DNA of 64,000 bases from contig CADCXC010000009.1 in NCBI GenBank assembly GCA_902806595.1, positions 434,001 through 498,000 of the forward strand, in the 5' to 3' direction. Under the pieces are notes generated by a model. That model ran no database searches, was not told the origin of the DNA, and worked only from the letters and a program-made list of their open reading frames with translations. This document shows, one piece after another, positions 22,886-33,200 of the stretch. The stretch's first letter is position 1. The number at the start of each line of letters is the position of its first letter. The position numbers and the translations under genes are program-made. Source of the stretch: Pyrenopolyporus hunteri (taxonomy: Eukaryota; Ascomycota; Sordariomycetes; Xylariales; Hypoxylaceae).

Positions 22886-25316
22886 CAATATCCGAGGATA
22901 GTTCCATAAGACTAGCGCGCGATTCGGCGAAAACAAATTCCACCTTATTCTCGTCTTATTCATGCTGAAGATAATTGACTACCCACCCGCGAGGTGCCTT
23001 ATACGATATCTCCGAAGATCTTCAATGAAGCTACATTTAGAACAATCACTCCTTGGACTAGACCTGGAAAGTTGGCGATACGAAGCACGCTGCGTGTCGG
23101 TTGAAAACAGTGTGTTCGGGAAGCATTTGCGGCACAGGATCTACGGGGAGAGTGGCTTGAGATAGACTGGGGGGTTCGGAAAGGAATCAGAAGCCGACCG
23201 CCCACCAGCACGTCTTTACAGACGGTAGTGGTGGCGGTGAGCTAACGGATCCTCACGTCAGCGACGCGTGAAAATCGTACAGTACAGATATCACATCTGC
23301 CGTATTCTGTAAAAGATTCATTGCCTGCACAAGTGCCTAACCATCACGAACCCGCGAAATTGGGAAATCCAGCGCAACTAACTTAAGCCGTGATGGACGA
23401 TCATCGTACGTTTTTAGCCCTAGAAGTGTGTATGTGTTCTGTGGTGGTGGAGGGCAGTCCCCGGGTCGATATCCTCGTTATCTATCTGATCGACGTCGGA
23501 GAATTCAAGCTCGAACCAGTGATGTAATTCAGTAATCCAGTTCGTGGCGGGGTGGTAGGTTTATTTCATCTTAATACCTACTTATATACCTACCTAGGTA
23601 TATTATATATGCAAATAACCCTCAAAGCTATCGGGACATGGGATATATATATTTGCGGAATTATCTACCGGAGGAGCATAACTGCATTGAAGATCGCGCC
23701 CACTCTCACTAGGGTACCCGGCAAATCGCGAACTGCGGGCAGAACCGATCTTAGAGTACCTATTCTCTGGATCAAACACTTGTCTATTACTAATTACTAT
23801 CCAATTCCGTGAGACCTACGTCGCAACACCGCTGCCCAGACTATCTACCCCGATCTCATTCGATGCATGTTTCGCATATCTGGGCACCTTGGCAAGATGG
23901 AAAGTCTTGGTCCCCTTCGCTCTACTGGGATTCCCCAGAAGACCCGAACTGTTGGCATGGGGGAGGTCAGGTACTTGGGTAGTGTTTGTATTGTCCATAA
24001 TTTGGTTATACCGACACGGAAGCTAATCCTTGCACGAGGTTACGATCCGCTGACGGATATTAACCAGTTCAACAACCCCGTATACGGCAATTGCAACCTA
24101 GTTCCAAGTTTTGGGTGATTATATAGATATTAATATAGGTGCTGTAGGTCTTCGAAGGCTGGTCAACTGATATGTGGTGGCATCTAAGTGTCTTATACTC
24201 TGCATACCTACCCACCTAGGTACGTACGTACAAGTTTAGTAAGTCGTTGCAAGCTACTAAGCGTGATGATTCAAGACTGAAATACCATCTTCTCGGTTGC
24301 TTGGCTGGTGAAGAATCCGTAATCTAACATAGGTTAGGTGGTCATCTCCATCTCCTTTGGCTGTCATCCTTGATTCTGGTCTCTCGGAGGTTGAGGGGTC
24401 CAACTAGAACGTGGTGCAGGGATTGCCAACTAAAAGAGTAACGATGAACCCTGAGCTCATCTTCAATAACCCCTGTCTTTATTATTAGAAGCAACCAACC
24501 ATAACTTGTAGATCAGATAGCTTCGCCCGGCAGCTTTTGACAATATTGACGTATGTTCCTAGGATACCGATCCTCGGATTCATCTACGCACAATTTAGGA
24601 TAGAATCACTCTGGTTTATACTGAACCCCTCCACCGGTATACCGTGCGCAGGATGCTGCTGACCAAGGATAACGCCTCTTAGTGAGAAATCGACGTCACG
24701 AGAGGAATGTCGCCGCAAGGTAAACGGTATGATTAGAAAAGTTCTCGTCCTGGTACTACCCAGCAGAGACCGAGTGTGACTCGGGTTCTGGCATGGGGCT
24801 TTTACAATGTACGGAATGCCGCATGTGAGACACAGTCAAGCGAGCTAGGTAGCAGCATCACCGTTGGATCGAAATCTGGCCTCGGCCTAGGATATCTGAT
24901 GATCTACCTAGTCCCAACGCAGTCCTGCAGTTATCTGGAAGATCAAATGCTCAGCTTTCTTTTTTAGTCAATTTGTTGATCGGATGAGTCGATGATGGAG
25001 GAACCAACCTTGCGAAGCCATGAGGGTTGGGCCCACTAGACACTTTGGAGAGACATCAAAGGTGACTTTAGGCTGTTAGCCAGGAATGTGTGTTTCCAGG
25101 AATGATAAATAGTCCCTTACGACGCCCTTCCAAGAGTAAAGGGATTCGGAAGCCACGCAATCGAGTCCCTTTAGACAGTAGATCACCCCAAAGAAACGTT
25201 AGTCGATCGAAGATCATAGTTGCTGGCAAGACTTGGCACCACGAACAAGTCGACACAGAGTTATAGAGATATCTGTTATATCGTCAATCCTGTCGTCACC
25301 TTTATTCAGACTCGCG
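22886..25316. other. 2.4-kb gene-poor region
   Basis: No supportable gene. Short open frames on both strands (for example 22962-23165 plus, 23816-23998 minus, 23867-24118 plus) overlap one another and show no domains. TACCTACCTAGGTATA-type repeats occur at about 23575-23600 and 24205-24235. I saw no intact transposon ends. It could hold a decayed gene or element beyond what reading by eye can show. Confidence 0.45.
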
Positions 25317-26183
25317 ATGTTTGCCAACAAGCAGCTAGTATGGTGCGTGCTGGCTTGCGCATCACAAGTAGTCCATGGTACGCCTCACTCCGGTTCACTC
25401 TATCACCCTAAATTCTAATAACTTCCAGGTCTTGCCCTACCAAGGGCCGGGGTCCTAAAGCTCAACGAGTCCCTGACAAGGGATACCGCCGACGCCCAGG
25501 CAAAGGGCTTCGGAAACGGAGTGCCCCTGCGGATCATGCCCCTGGGAGCCTCCATCACTTTCGGTGTTGGTTCTAACGACAAGAATGGGTACCGGAAGTA
25601 TCTCAGGGATCAACTCGAAACTGGCGGAAACAAGGTCAATATGGTCGGAGACAACCCGTCCGGAAATATGAAAGATAACGATAGCGAAGGTTGGAAGAGT
25701 TACACGGTCGACATGATTCACGGCAAAGCCGACAAGTCCGTCCCAAAGTATAAACCAAACCTCATCCTCATCAACGCAGGGACCAACGACTGTGTCCAGA
25801 ATGTGGACATACCACACGCCGGGGATCGAGTAACGAAGCTGCTCAACTCCCTCTACGGCGAATCGCCTAAGGCTACCGTCATCCTGTCCACTCTGTTGGT
25901 GAACCGCGACGAGAAAGTGCAGGACCGAGTTAAGGATTTCAACTCCCAGCTGACGAAAGTGGGGGGTCAGTTCCAAAATAGCGGCAAGCGGCTCGTCGTG
26001 GTCGACATGCAGAGCGACATTGGCCCTAAGGTGGGAGACTTGATTTCGGACGGCACTCACCCGAACGACGCCGGGTACAAGAAGATGGCCCAGGTTTGGT
26101 TAGAGGGCATCAAGGAAGCCGATAAACGGCACTACCTCGTGGCGGCAGACAAGGTAGATGGACTTGCGGACGACGGCGCGTAG
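25317..26183 (+). CDS. Secreted SGNH/GDSL hydrolase (CE3-like esterase)
   Basis: A predicted secreted serine esterase, similar to fungal CE3/acetyl-xylan-esterase-type SGNH hydrolases. Exons are 25317-25377 and 25429-26183, with a 51-nt intron; 271 residues. Splicing (CCATG|GTACG to TTCCAG|GT) joins the signal peptide (MFANKQLVWCVLACASQVVHG) to the catalytic part. Block I is MPLGASITFG with nucleophile Ser62; block III is NAGTND (oxyanion Asn140); block V is DGTHPND with Asp228 and His231. This is a full catalytic set. The catalytic domain is complete and there is no carbohydrate-binding module. A role in plant polysaccharide deacetylation is inferred from the family. The upstream in-frame GTG codon at 25521 is not the start. 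Confidence 0.92.
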
Positions 26184-27178
26184 GCGATCATGTGCCGCTC
26201 AAACTGGCAGCATGATATGGGAATTGGTGATAGGCATCCGCGTGGTGTTCGGGCGTTTAGCATAAGCGATATCATGCATTGTGGATTTACTTGGGGGTTT
26301 CATACCATATTGAATTCGTTGTTAATGAATTGGCTCTGCGTATCATAGTTTGGATCTGGCTGTATTACCTATCTTTTCCTTCCCGGCTCGACTTGGTCAT
26401 CTTTTGAAGCTCATATTGCTCAATTAAAATCTTTGATCAATAATCGCTTTACCGCCACATGATGCCGATTAGTCACTGGATAGAATGGCTCTGTGATCTT
26501 GAGAAATTTGTTGGCTTCGGCGCTTACGACAGCTGCTTGCTAGGATGGATAACTTTACCCAATACGTCCAAAAGACCTAATTCACGGACATAATAGAATA
26601 ATGCTCACGGAAATGGAATGCCGATGGCGTTGGTAAAGAAGCGCGGCGATAAGAACCTACCTAACCGGATATTCCGAGTGAGTCTCCTTCAACCGCTTCC
26701 AGAATTCTTGTCCTGCAAGGAGAGAGCTGCCGTGCCATGTTGTCCCTTTTTCGTTATGACATTCCTTTAGGAGATTATTGGCGTTCATACGCCCCTATCA
26801 ATGCTGGTGCTAGCAAAGCGAAGTTATTACTCGGCTTCGCCGTCGAGATTTCCGCCGGCCCATTTTTACAAGGTCTTATTGTAAGTATCGACGTTTATGC
26901 ACGTTGTAAGTTTAAATTAGCCCAGCGGATTTCCGATTTTGGTGGACAGGGTCGCGAAGATCAAACCGTGGTATAGTGATCGGGTGATAGGCGCAGGGCT
27001 AGGAATAGGGGTGATTCTCCGACATGGTAAATGCCTCATTGCAGTAGGACAGTCTACCTATATATAGTTCGGAAAGGATGTACTAATCACCTCTGTATCA
27101 TCCGTAGCCAGCACTACAGGAATAGTGATACAAAATATTAATAAAGGTTCCTCAGCTGTCGCTAGTTGTCCTGGTTCT
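26184..27178. other. Spacer, 3' ends of SGNH gene and PNGase-A-like gene
   Basis: About 1 kb between convergent genes. The open frame 26737-26976 (plus) has no recognised domain. Nothing else noted. Confidence 0.5.
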
Positions 27179-29412
27179 TCAAGCAATTCGTCCTTGTACC
27201 GGAGGCTGTTTATGCGCCCTTCCAGCGTCTATGCTTTTTCCCGACATTTTTGGTCCTAGACCTATATCAGACACATGAGCGAACAAGGTGAATGATGGGT
27301 CTACAGGATTACTGAGTCCTGCTACTTGAGTGGGATCAATGGTCTCTACGCCTGCGAGTCGCTCCGAGTCAAACACGACCGTGCCGTTTACTGCTGTTAC
27401 GTTCCGGAAGTAGAGTTCATTCGCACCATTTCCAGCGCCTGGAGTAATATCTTCACCGGAGCCACCAAAGTAGAAGACCTGACTGGTTGTACCGTATCCA
27501 GAATTACTTTCACCGTCACCTGTCTGAAAGAGAAAGGCGGTGCCTTCGCGGTGGGTTTTTAGGTGTGATGAGATATACGGGGCGCTCCCAGTATTGGAAA
27601 TTTTCTCAAATGCCTCAAGGCCGGTCGGGAAGATGGAGCTTCCTTCGACGTGGAGTTCAAGCCCTTCTATTAAATGTGCACTTATCGTTAGATTACCCTG
27701 CGGCGACCTCGAATACGTCTGGTTGCAGGTTAATGGGTAGGTGTACTCAGCCTTGTAAGAGGCACTGGGCCCACTGATAGAATCTATCCCAGTAATGGTA
27801 AAATTGTTGACTTGGGTGAACCCAAAGTTCGACACCTGCGCTTGGTTTGAATAGGAAAGGATTTGGGACCAGGTGCTTTCTTTCTCTTGGCTCTTCAAAT
27901 TGACGGCCGATTTGATAGTCACAGCCCTCTCAACCACTGCGTTGAAAGCTAGTGACTCATTGAAACCGGTAGCGTTCTGCTTGAAGCTACTCGAAAGTGA
28001 GATGGTAGGACCCACGATTTCTACCGAAGGGCCAGTGCCAGTAGTTACCGACCCTTCTTCGCCTAACCACAGGAAGATCTTTCCCGTCACGTACCAGCTG
28101 TCGTGTACCTTTTCCGTCAGTGTAATATTGGTACTATTTTCGGAATTGTTCAAACCCGCGACCTTGATGGTAAACGTATGGTCGAGGCCGTCGCATAGCA
28201 CAGGCAACCAAGGGGAAATATCAATTTGATGCTCCCTTAAATCAAAGGCCTGCAGACCGACGATGGGCCGATGTAAACTGGGAACGACTCCACCGGTAAA
28301 TATCACCGGGAAGGGCCACTGAACCCCCGCCAGTTTACCATCTATGAGTAACTGGACTTCGCGAAAAGGAGACAAGCCAGGTAATTGCCCAGCGGTTTGG
28401 CTGAAGGTGAGAATGTCGCTTTCTAGGACGTTTCCCCACCAGAACTCTTCGGAAGCTTGACCGTTTGCAGAGATGGAAAAGACCGCTCTATTGGCGTTTT
28501 GCGGAATGCTGACGGTATTTGATGCATCGTCGGCTGGTAGCATGAAATGGCTAGCCTTGTTCGTTGTCCCTTTTCTCGCAGATATAGGAATGATCAAATC
28601 CGCCGGAGGAGCCTCGTTACTTTGAAGATCGGCTACGAAGAAGGTAGCGGTTAGAGTAGCGTTGAACGATCCGGTATATTTGTCGTTTATTAAATTTCCC
28701 AAGTCAAAGATTAATGTTTGAGGAGATTTCCAAAGGTAAACATATTCTGTCATGTCCTTCAAGAAGGTCCAACGTATACCGGGGGGCTGTGTTGGCTCTG
28801 CGGTTGATGTCCTCCATACCTCGGTGTCACCAAAATACATCAACGCCAACCGGTCAAACTGTCGGCCTTGAGAGACAACGGTAAAGTTCATAAAAACTCT
28901 ATTGAAGGAACATTCGGGCGGCGTATAGTTCCCTGGAAGCAATCAGGGGTCACTCTATAGTAAATATAAGACAGATACCACTTACCAACGAAAGGCATGT
29001 CATAGCTAAACCCAAAAACGTGCTCCATTAATAGGGTAGAGCAGGACTCGACCGGAGAAGAGTCTCCTATCAGCGTAGGCTTATTACCGGATGGCCCATT
29101 TGGAGTCAGTACCGGTTGCGCGACCTGAAAGCACTCAAGCGCCGTCTGGCTTTGCGGCGAGGAAGAATCGAGTTCCGACCGGATGGATTCCTTTAGACCT
29201 GGTGTAGGGAGCCATTGTTTGAAATTTAAGCTTGGAAAGTGAGCGAATGATAGTAAGCCGAGTAGAAATAACGTCAGTTTCAGATACAGCCGGCTTTTAG
29301 GATCGGTGATCGGCCGCATCAAGATGTGGTGATGGCCCTGCTGAATAGGTGAATTGAACGTTCCTTTCTCAAACGTGCCGGGAGCCATCTTCATATGATT
29401 TGATATCCCCAC
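27179..29412 (-). CDS. Peptide-N-glycosidase A-like membrane protein
   Basis: Resembles the PNGase A family (peptide-N4-(N-acetyl-beta-glucosaminyl)asparagine amidase A), which removes N-glycans from glycopeptides. Minus-strand exons are 28986-29412 and 27179-28932, with a 53-nt intron; 726 residues. The splice restores DMPFVGNYTPPECSFNRV, a hallmark near the N-terminus of this family; the stretch continues with GDTEVWRTSTAEPT. A hydrophobic helix at about residues 42-60 (LYLKLTLFLLGLLSFAHF) preceded by basic residues suggests a type II signal anchor with a lumenal or extracellular catalytic part. There are many N-x-S/T sites. The two N-terminal Mets at residues 7 and 9 are alternative starts. 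Activity is untested in most fungal members. Confidence 0.87.
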
Positions 29413-29722
29413 GGACTCAAGTTCTTAAGCAGACAAACCAATCGTACTGGAGGCGAGGGAATGTAGCAAAGCTCATGTTAAGGATTCAGTCTGCCGTACG
29501 ATTCAGAGTGGATTAATGAGTTTGAGTCTAGAGTCCAGAGCCTAAGGGGTAGATAGGTTCCCGCCAATCCACTACGCATCTAGGCGAAGCAAGTGGCCGA
29601 CGACCAACCTAACCGTTCCCAAACTAGCACGATTTCAATATCCCGTAGTCCAAGGGCGGAGTTGTCGTCTAAGGGCCTCTTTTGAAAGGTAAGGCGGAGA
29701 AGGGAGACGGCTTTAATCTAGC

Positions 29723-29743
29723 TTTTTTTTTTTTTTTTTTTTT
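29723..29743. repeat. Poly-T tract (21 T)
   Basis: Uninterrupted T run flanked by AGC and GGG, about 310 nt upstream of the PNGase-A-like start codon (poly-A on that gene's sense strand). Confidence 0.95.
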
Positions 29744-29840
29744 GGGAATATTGATAGATCATTAAGAATGTAAATATTAAGAGTAAGAGTTCTCGAGATC
29801 AACGCTGTCTAAGACATGCAGTAGGTATCGTATACAAAGA

Positions 29841-29895
29841 AGGGACGAGGCGGGGGGCTAGGGTCAGGGGCAAGGGACAGGGGGCAGGGGCAGGG
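29841..29895 (+). repeat. G-run tract with G-quadruplex potential
   Basis: At least eight runs of three or more G separated by 1-5 nt (GGGACGAGGCGGGGGG, then AGGGTCAGGGGCAAGGG and so on). The pattern fits the general G3+N1-7 quadruplex rule on the plus strand. Confidence 0.8.
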
Positions 29896-29954
29896 ATCAT
29901 CTGTGGCGGTTATGATTTATGTAAGCTTCAGGATTGTGGCTTGCCCGCTTTATA

Positions 29955-29972
29955 GCGGGGGGGACCCCCCGC
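29955..29972. repeat. GC-only hairpin
   Basis: GCGGGGGG and CCCCCCGC form a perfect 8-bp stem around a GA loop, just beyond the G-run tract. Confidence 0.8.
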
Positions 29973-30010
29973 CCCCTGCGGGATTGGATTGTCTTCCCCT
30001 TTTCTTTTGC

Positions 30011-30085
30011 GACTCTCCCGACTTCCACGACTTCCACGGCTCTCAACGCTCCCAACGCTCCCAACGCTCCCGACGCTCCCGCGAC
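30011..30085. repeat. Short tandem array, CTCCCAACG-type units
   Basis: Near-repeats of 9 nt (CTCCCAACG, CTCCCGACG) follow ACTTCCACG units. They produce artificial open frames on both strands. Confidence 0.75.
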
Positions 30086-30133
30086 AGAACCATTACCGCT
30101 ACCTAATATCAACCGGAGCGAGGTGCATGTCGA

Positions 30134-30710
30134 TCACTCTTCGGGCCCACAAGTGTTGTTCCAATAATTCTCCCTCGCCTTAGAAGCCATGCGCGCTCTT
30201 TGCGCATCCAGCCCCTGATCTTGAAAGAAATTGAAGATTGCGAATTCGTTCCTCGTCATAACATATTGCTGAGGCTGTGCTAATATCCTCTCCCAGACTC
30301 TTAGGAGGACTCCCTCGAGCAAGTATCTAATATGCGGTTCGTGAAGAGCTTCGGGTGTCTCTCTGACAACTTCCAGTGCATGCATCGCTGTATCATCTCC
30401 GTAATCTTCGCGCACATTTCCGACTGCACTATAGTCCAATTCGGATAGGCGTGCGTTGGCGGGTAAAGACGAGGGTATGGGTTGTGACGTTCGCTTCCAC
30501 CTGCTATCGTCTATTTCGTCGTGTTATCAGTCTAGATTCAATGGTATTTGTTACGACGTAGGTATATAAAATATATATATATATATATCGTTAATAGGAA
30601 TGTGTATGATAAGCCGCAGCTCGTCTAGGTTCCAAAAATTCGAGGTATGAGGAAGATGGAACTGAAAATGAAATGGAGGGATATTGCTTACCTCTCTTCT
30701 TCCTGGACAT
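30134..30710 (-). CDS. Small conserved fungal protein, function unknown
   Basis: Two minus-strand exons: 30692-30710 (19 nt, six codons plus one base) and 30134-30510; 131 residues with a 181-nt intron. The donor AGAG|GTAAGC and acceptor AAATAG|AC join MSRKKR to DDSRWKRTSQ. The next segment, LSELDYSAVGNVREDYG, shows that the Met at 30439 is internal. The protein continues with AMHALEVVRETPEALHEPHIRYLLEG and YVMTRNEFAIFNFFQ. I recall such sequences as conserved, short and unannotated in other Pezizomycotina, but know no function. The basic N-terminus could be a nuclear signal. It is mostly helical, with no signal peptide and no membrane segment. The intron contains an AT dinucleotide run near 30570-30590. 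Confidence 0.82.
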
Positions 30711-32472
30711 ATTTGAAAATAGTATAAACGGTTCCCTAAGTTGAATCATCGAAGGAATTCGTAGTTGATGCTGCGGGCCTGTTGCGGTCCGGTTCTTCGA
30801 CAGAGAGAGGAATAACCTGAAGAGAAAATTCGAAGGAGTTATTTATACCGTTCTTCCAAGCAACCTCACGATATACAATGGCGAGCCCAGGATGACACTA
30901 AGCTGATAGCTAAACTTAATAAATAAGGTACGGATGATGATTAGCTGCTTCCGTACGATAGTTGCAGTGGCGCAAGTCAGTAGCGTTGTTAAACGGAGAT
31001 GCCGGAGAGTTTGATCGCCTCTTTAGTAACTTACTACTATATACGGTGAATATGTTCCGGTAACTGCGAATACTACGAGGGCTTCCCCTATCTTACGACA
31101 AACTGAGTGTTCGACGGCAACAGAGAGAAACCCAAATATTAGGCTAGCTCCTAACTCTGCTACTCAGTTTTCCAACTTTGATCTGACAATTCGCGAGATA
31201 AGTTTTATCTAGCATATGCTACGAATCGGTACTTTGATTCATGTCTGAAGTTTTTACCCCCTCACCCCCGTTCCACTTCCTCGGAATCTGTTGAACCCTG
31301 CTTCAGAGGCCTTTAAAGGGATGGTATCTGTCGGAAACCCTCCGTATTCTGGGCGTAATACTTACTAGGCTCATGGGGTATGGAGTAACACTGAGTAAGG
31401 GACTAAAAATAGTCCCTTTAGAACGTTCGTAGCTTCACGGGATGCATTAGGTACTGTCGTATGTATATACGTAAACCTACTAACAACACTATACCTAACC
31501 CTCTATAACAGATAGTATAGAATTAAGCGGGAAAGAGTCTCGCTAAGTGGCCGACATGGCGAAATTAGTAGCCAGTTAGCTCGTATTAGAGCTCAACTGT
31601 CTGGCGAAACCCCCATAATATTATACACGTGTCGTTTAGTCTTGCTACGTCCTTGGACCCGACTAATAATAGTCGCTTGTCTTTAAGTTGGATATCGGAG
31701 AACTACTATATGAGGTCTCCAATGCCTACGTGTCGCTGCTGGGCCATGATTCCTAGCTGGGTACACAAATAGGCGCACGCTTTTGAAACTCATCGAATTC
31801 TACCATGGAAGGTACCAGAACGCGGATGGATGCGAGTCACTACATGTAATGCTACCTTTTCTTTCACGCGGCTTGAAATCTGCAATCTTATGCAGCGTTA
31901 GCAAAACTTACTATTATTTTGATGTGGTACGTCGTGGAGCACTACTTGGTAATCTGACCTGTCGTAACCGCGTCCCCTGATCTGAACATCCTTCCGGTCG
32001 AGACTATCATCATTTCTGTCATCATATGTTGTATGGTATTCTAAACCTAAAACGGAATCGGTGGCTAACAGCTGCGGTTATCACCTCTATGTATTCCTCG
32101 CGTAGTATGTATCGTATATACCGGGATCCTGAGCGGAAGTTGTTGCCCATGATTGTGTTCTATGCGGAGTGAGTCTAACGGTCTCTTATCAATCGTACAT
32201 CATGCCACGCCTCGTATAAAAGCCCCTATACGGATATAAACTACGCCGGAGCGCTTGTTACCTCAGATAGAGACGATACTGTAGCTAGAGTCAAAAGTAT
32301 TGGCTTTTTGGACTAGCGCTCGGTCACCGCTTGCCCTGCCGCTTTCCAATATTCCAGCCCCATGATCTGAGCACTTTGACAACTTTGGGCGTTATCGCAG
32401 CAGTCAGGGGAACTCGGAGGAAGATAAAGCTCTTATGCACAGCATAGGCAAGAGCTAACTGAGTCCCGAGAC
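30711..32472. other. 1.8-kb AT-leaning region without recognised genes
   Basis: Stop codons are frequent in all frames; the only open frame of note (31783-31980) lacks domains. A 9-bp perfect stem with AAAA loop lies at 31397-31418. No transposon ends were recognised. It includes the promoter of the minus-strand small gene at its left edge. Confidence 0.5.
31397..31418. repeat. Perfect 9-bp hairpin
   Basis: AAGGGACTA and TAGTCCCTT flank an AAAA loop, in a gene-free stretch. Role unknown. Confidence 0.6.
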
Positions 32473-33200
32473 CTAGGAGTTCATGTGAGCATGTCTTAGA
32501 GGAGAAAGATCTTCACCAAACATACTAGCTTCGGCTTTATGCCTTCTCTCGGCTTCCTCCACTCCCCAGCCCGCCATTTCAGCATGTTCACTGATCTCGT
32601 TGTCACCAAGCTCTCCTTTCTCGGCGCCCTTTAGGGCCTCGCGGTATTCGCGCCACCTAGTTCGGACAGAGTGCGGTATCAACTTAGAGATATTTGAAAC
32701 CACAAAATGCTCAATTTCACCTAGATCGTGTCAGCACCCTCCTTTCTCTAGCACTGCTTCTCAGACCAACCTATCTTTTCCGTTCCGACCGACCGCACGA
32801 GTAAGAAACAAAAAGGGAAATCTAGGACGGTTAAGCCTAGGTAGACTCCTAAAGCTGCCCAGCCATACTCTCTAGACAATTTCTTTAGCCTAGCTGTGAG
32901 CCCTTGCGGTTCTTCGGCAGCGGTGTCTTTCGGGGAGGACTTCGTATCTCGCAAGCGGGAAGTTCGGTGAAACGGCCGTCGGGTCGAGCGAAATAACAGC
33001 TTATAGGATTTGGACGGTGCGCCAGATATTGTCGGTCGTTGTGTTATACGCAGGAGGGTCTTGGATATAGGTAGCGGCACAGACCGTTGCGAGGTAGAGG
33101 CGAAAGTCCGTTTCCATGCGGCTTTCTCAACGTTCGGCGTTACCCGTCGTAGCGCGCGCCACCACATTGGTTGGGACATGCGGGAGAATACCGGAGGCAT
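32473..33200 (-). CDS. Mitochondrial DUF1279 (FAM210-like) protein
   Basis: Minus-strand exons 32771-33200 and 32473-32720, with a 50-nt intron, give 225 residues. The splice (ATAG|GTTGGT to TCTAG|GT) joins the membrane segment to GEIEHFVVSN. The N-terminal about 85 residues are rich in Arg and Ser without acidic runs (RRVTPNVEKAAWKRTFASTSQ, FHRTSRLRD), typical of a long mitochondrial presequence. The DUF1279 core follows: LTARLKKLSREYGWAALGVY with a hydrophobic helix LGLTVLDFPFCFLLV. The C-terminus is charged and helical. Animal FAM210 proteins act in mitochondrial translation and membrane biology; the fungal role is unknown. Met at 33179 is an alternative start. Confidence 0.87.

Larger units (their letters stand above)
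29413..30133. other. Low-complexity spacer: poly-T, G-runs, GC hairpin, CTCCCAACG repeats
   Basis: A non-coding region upstream of the minus-strand PNGase-A-like gene and downstream of the small conserved gene. In order it holds a 21-T run (29723-29743), a G-run tract (29841-29895), a GC-only hairpin (29955-29972) and a short tandem array (30011-30085). The apparent open frames here simply translate the repeats. Confidence 0.7.

Noticed and set aside
29897..30183. Several overlapping frames with Leu-Pro or Ala-Pro repeats
   Set aside because: They only translate the 9-nt tandem array; not a protein gene.
31783..31980. 65-codon frame in the gene-poor region
   Set aside because: Too short, no homology pattern, no splice context.
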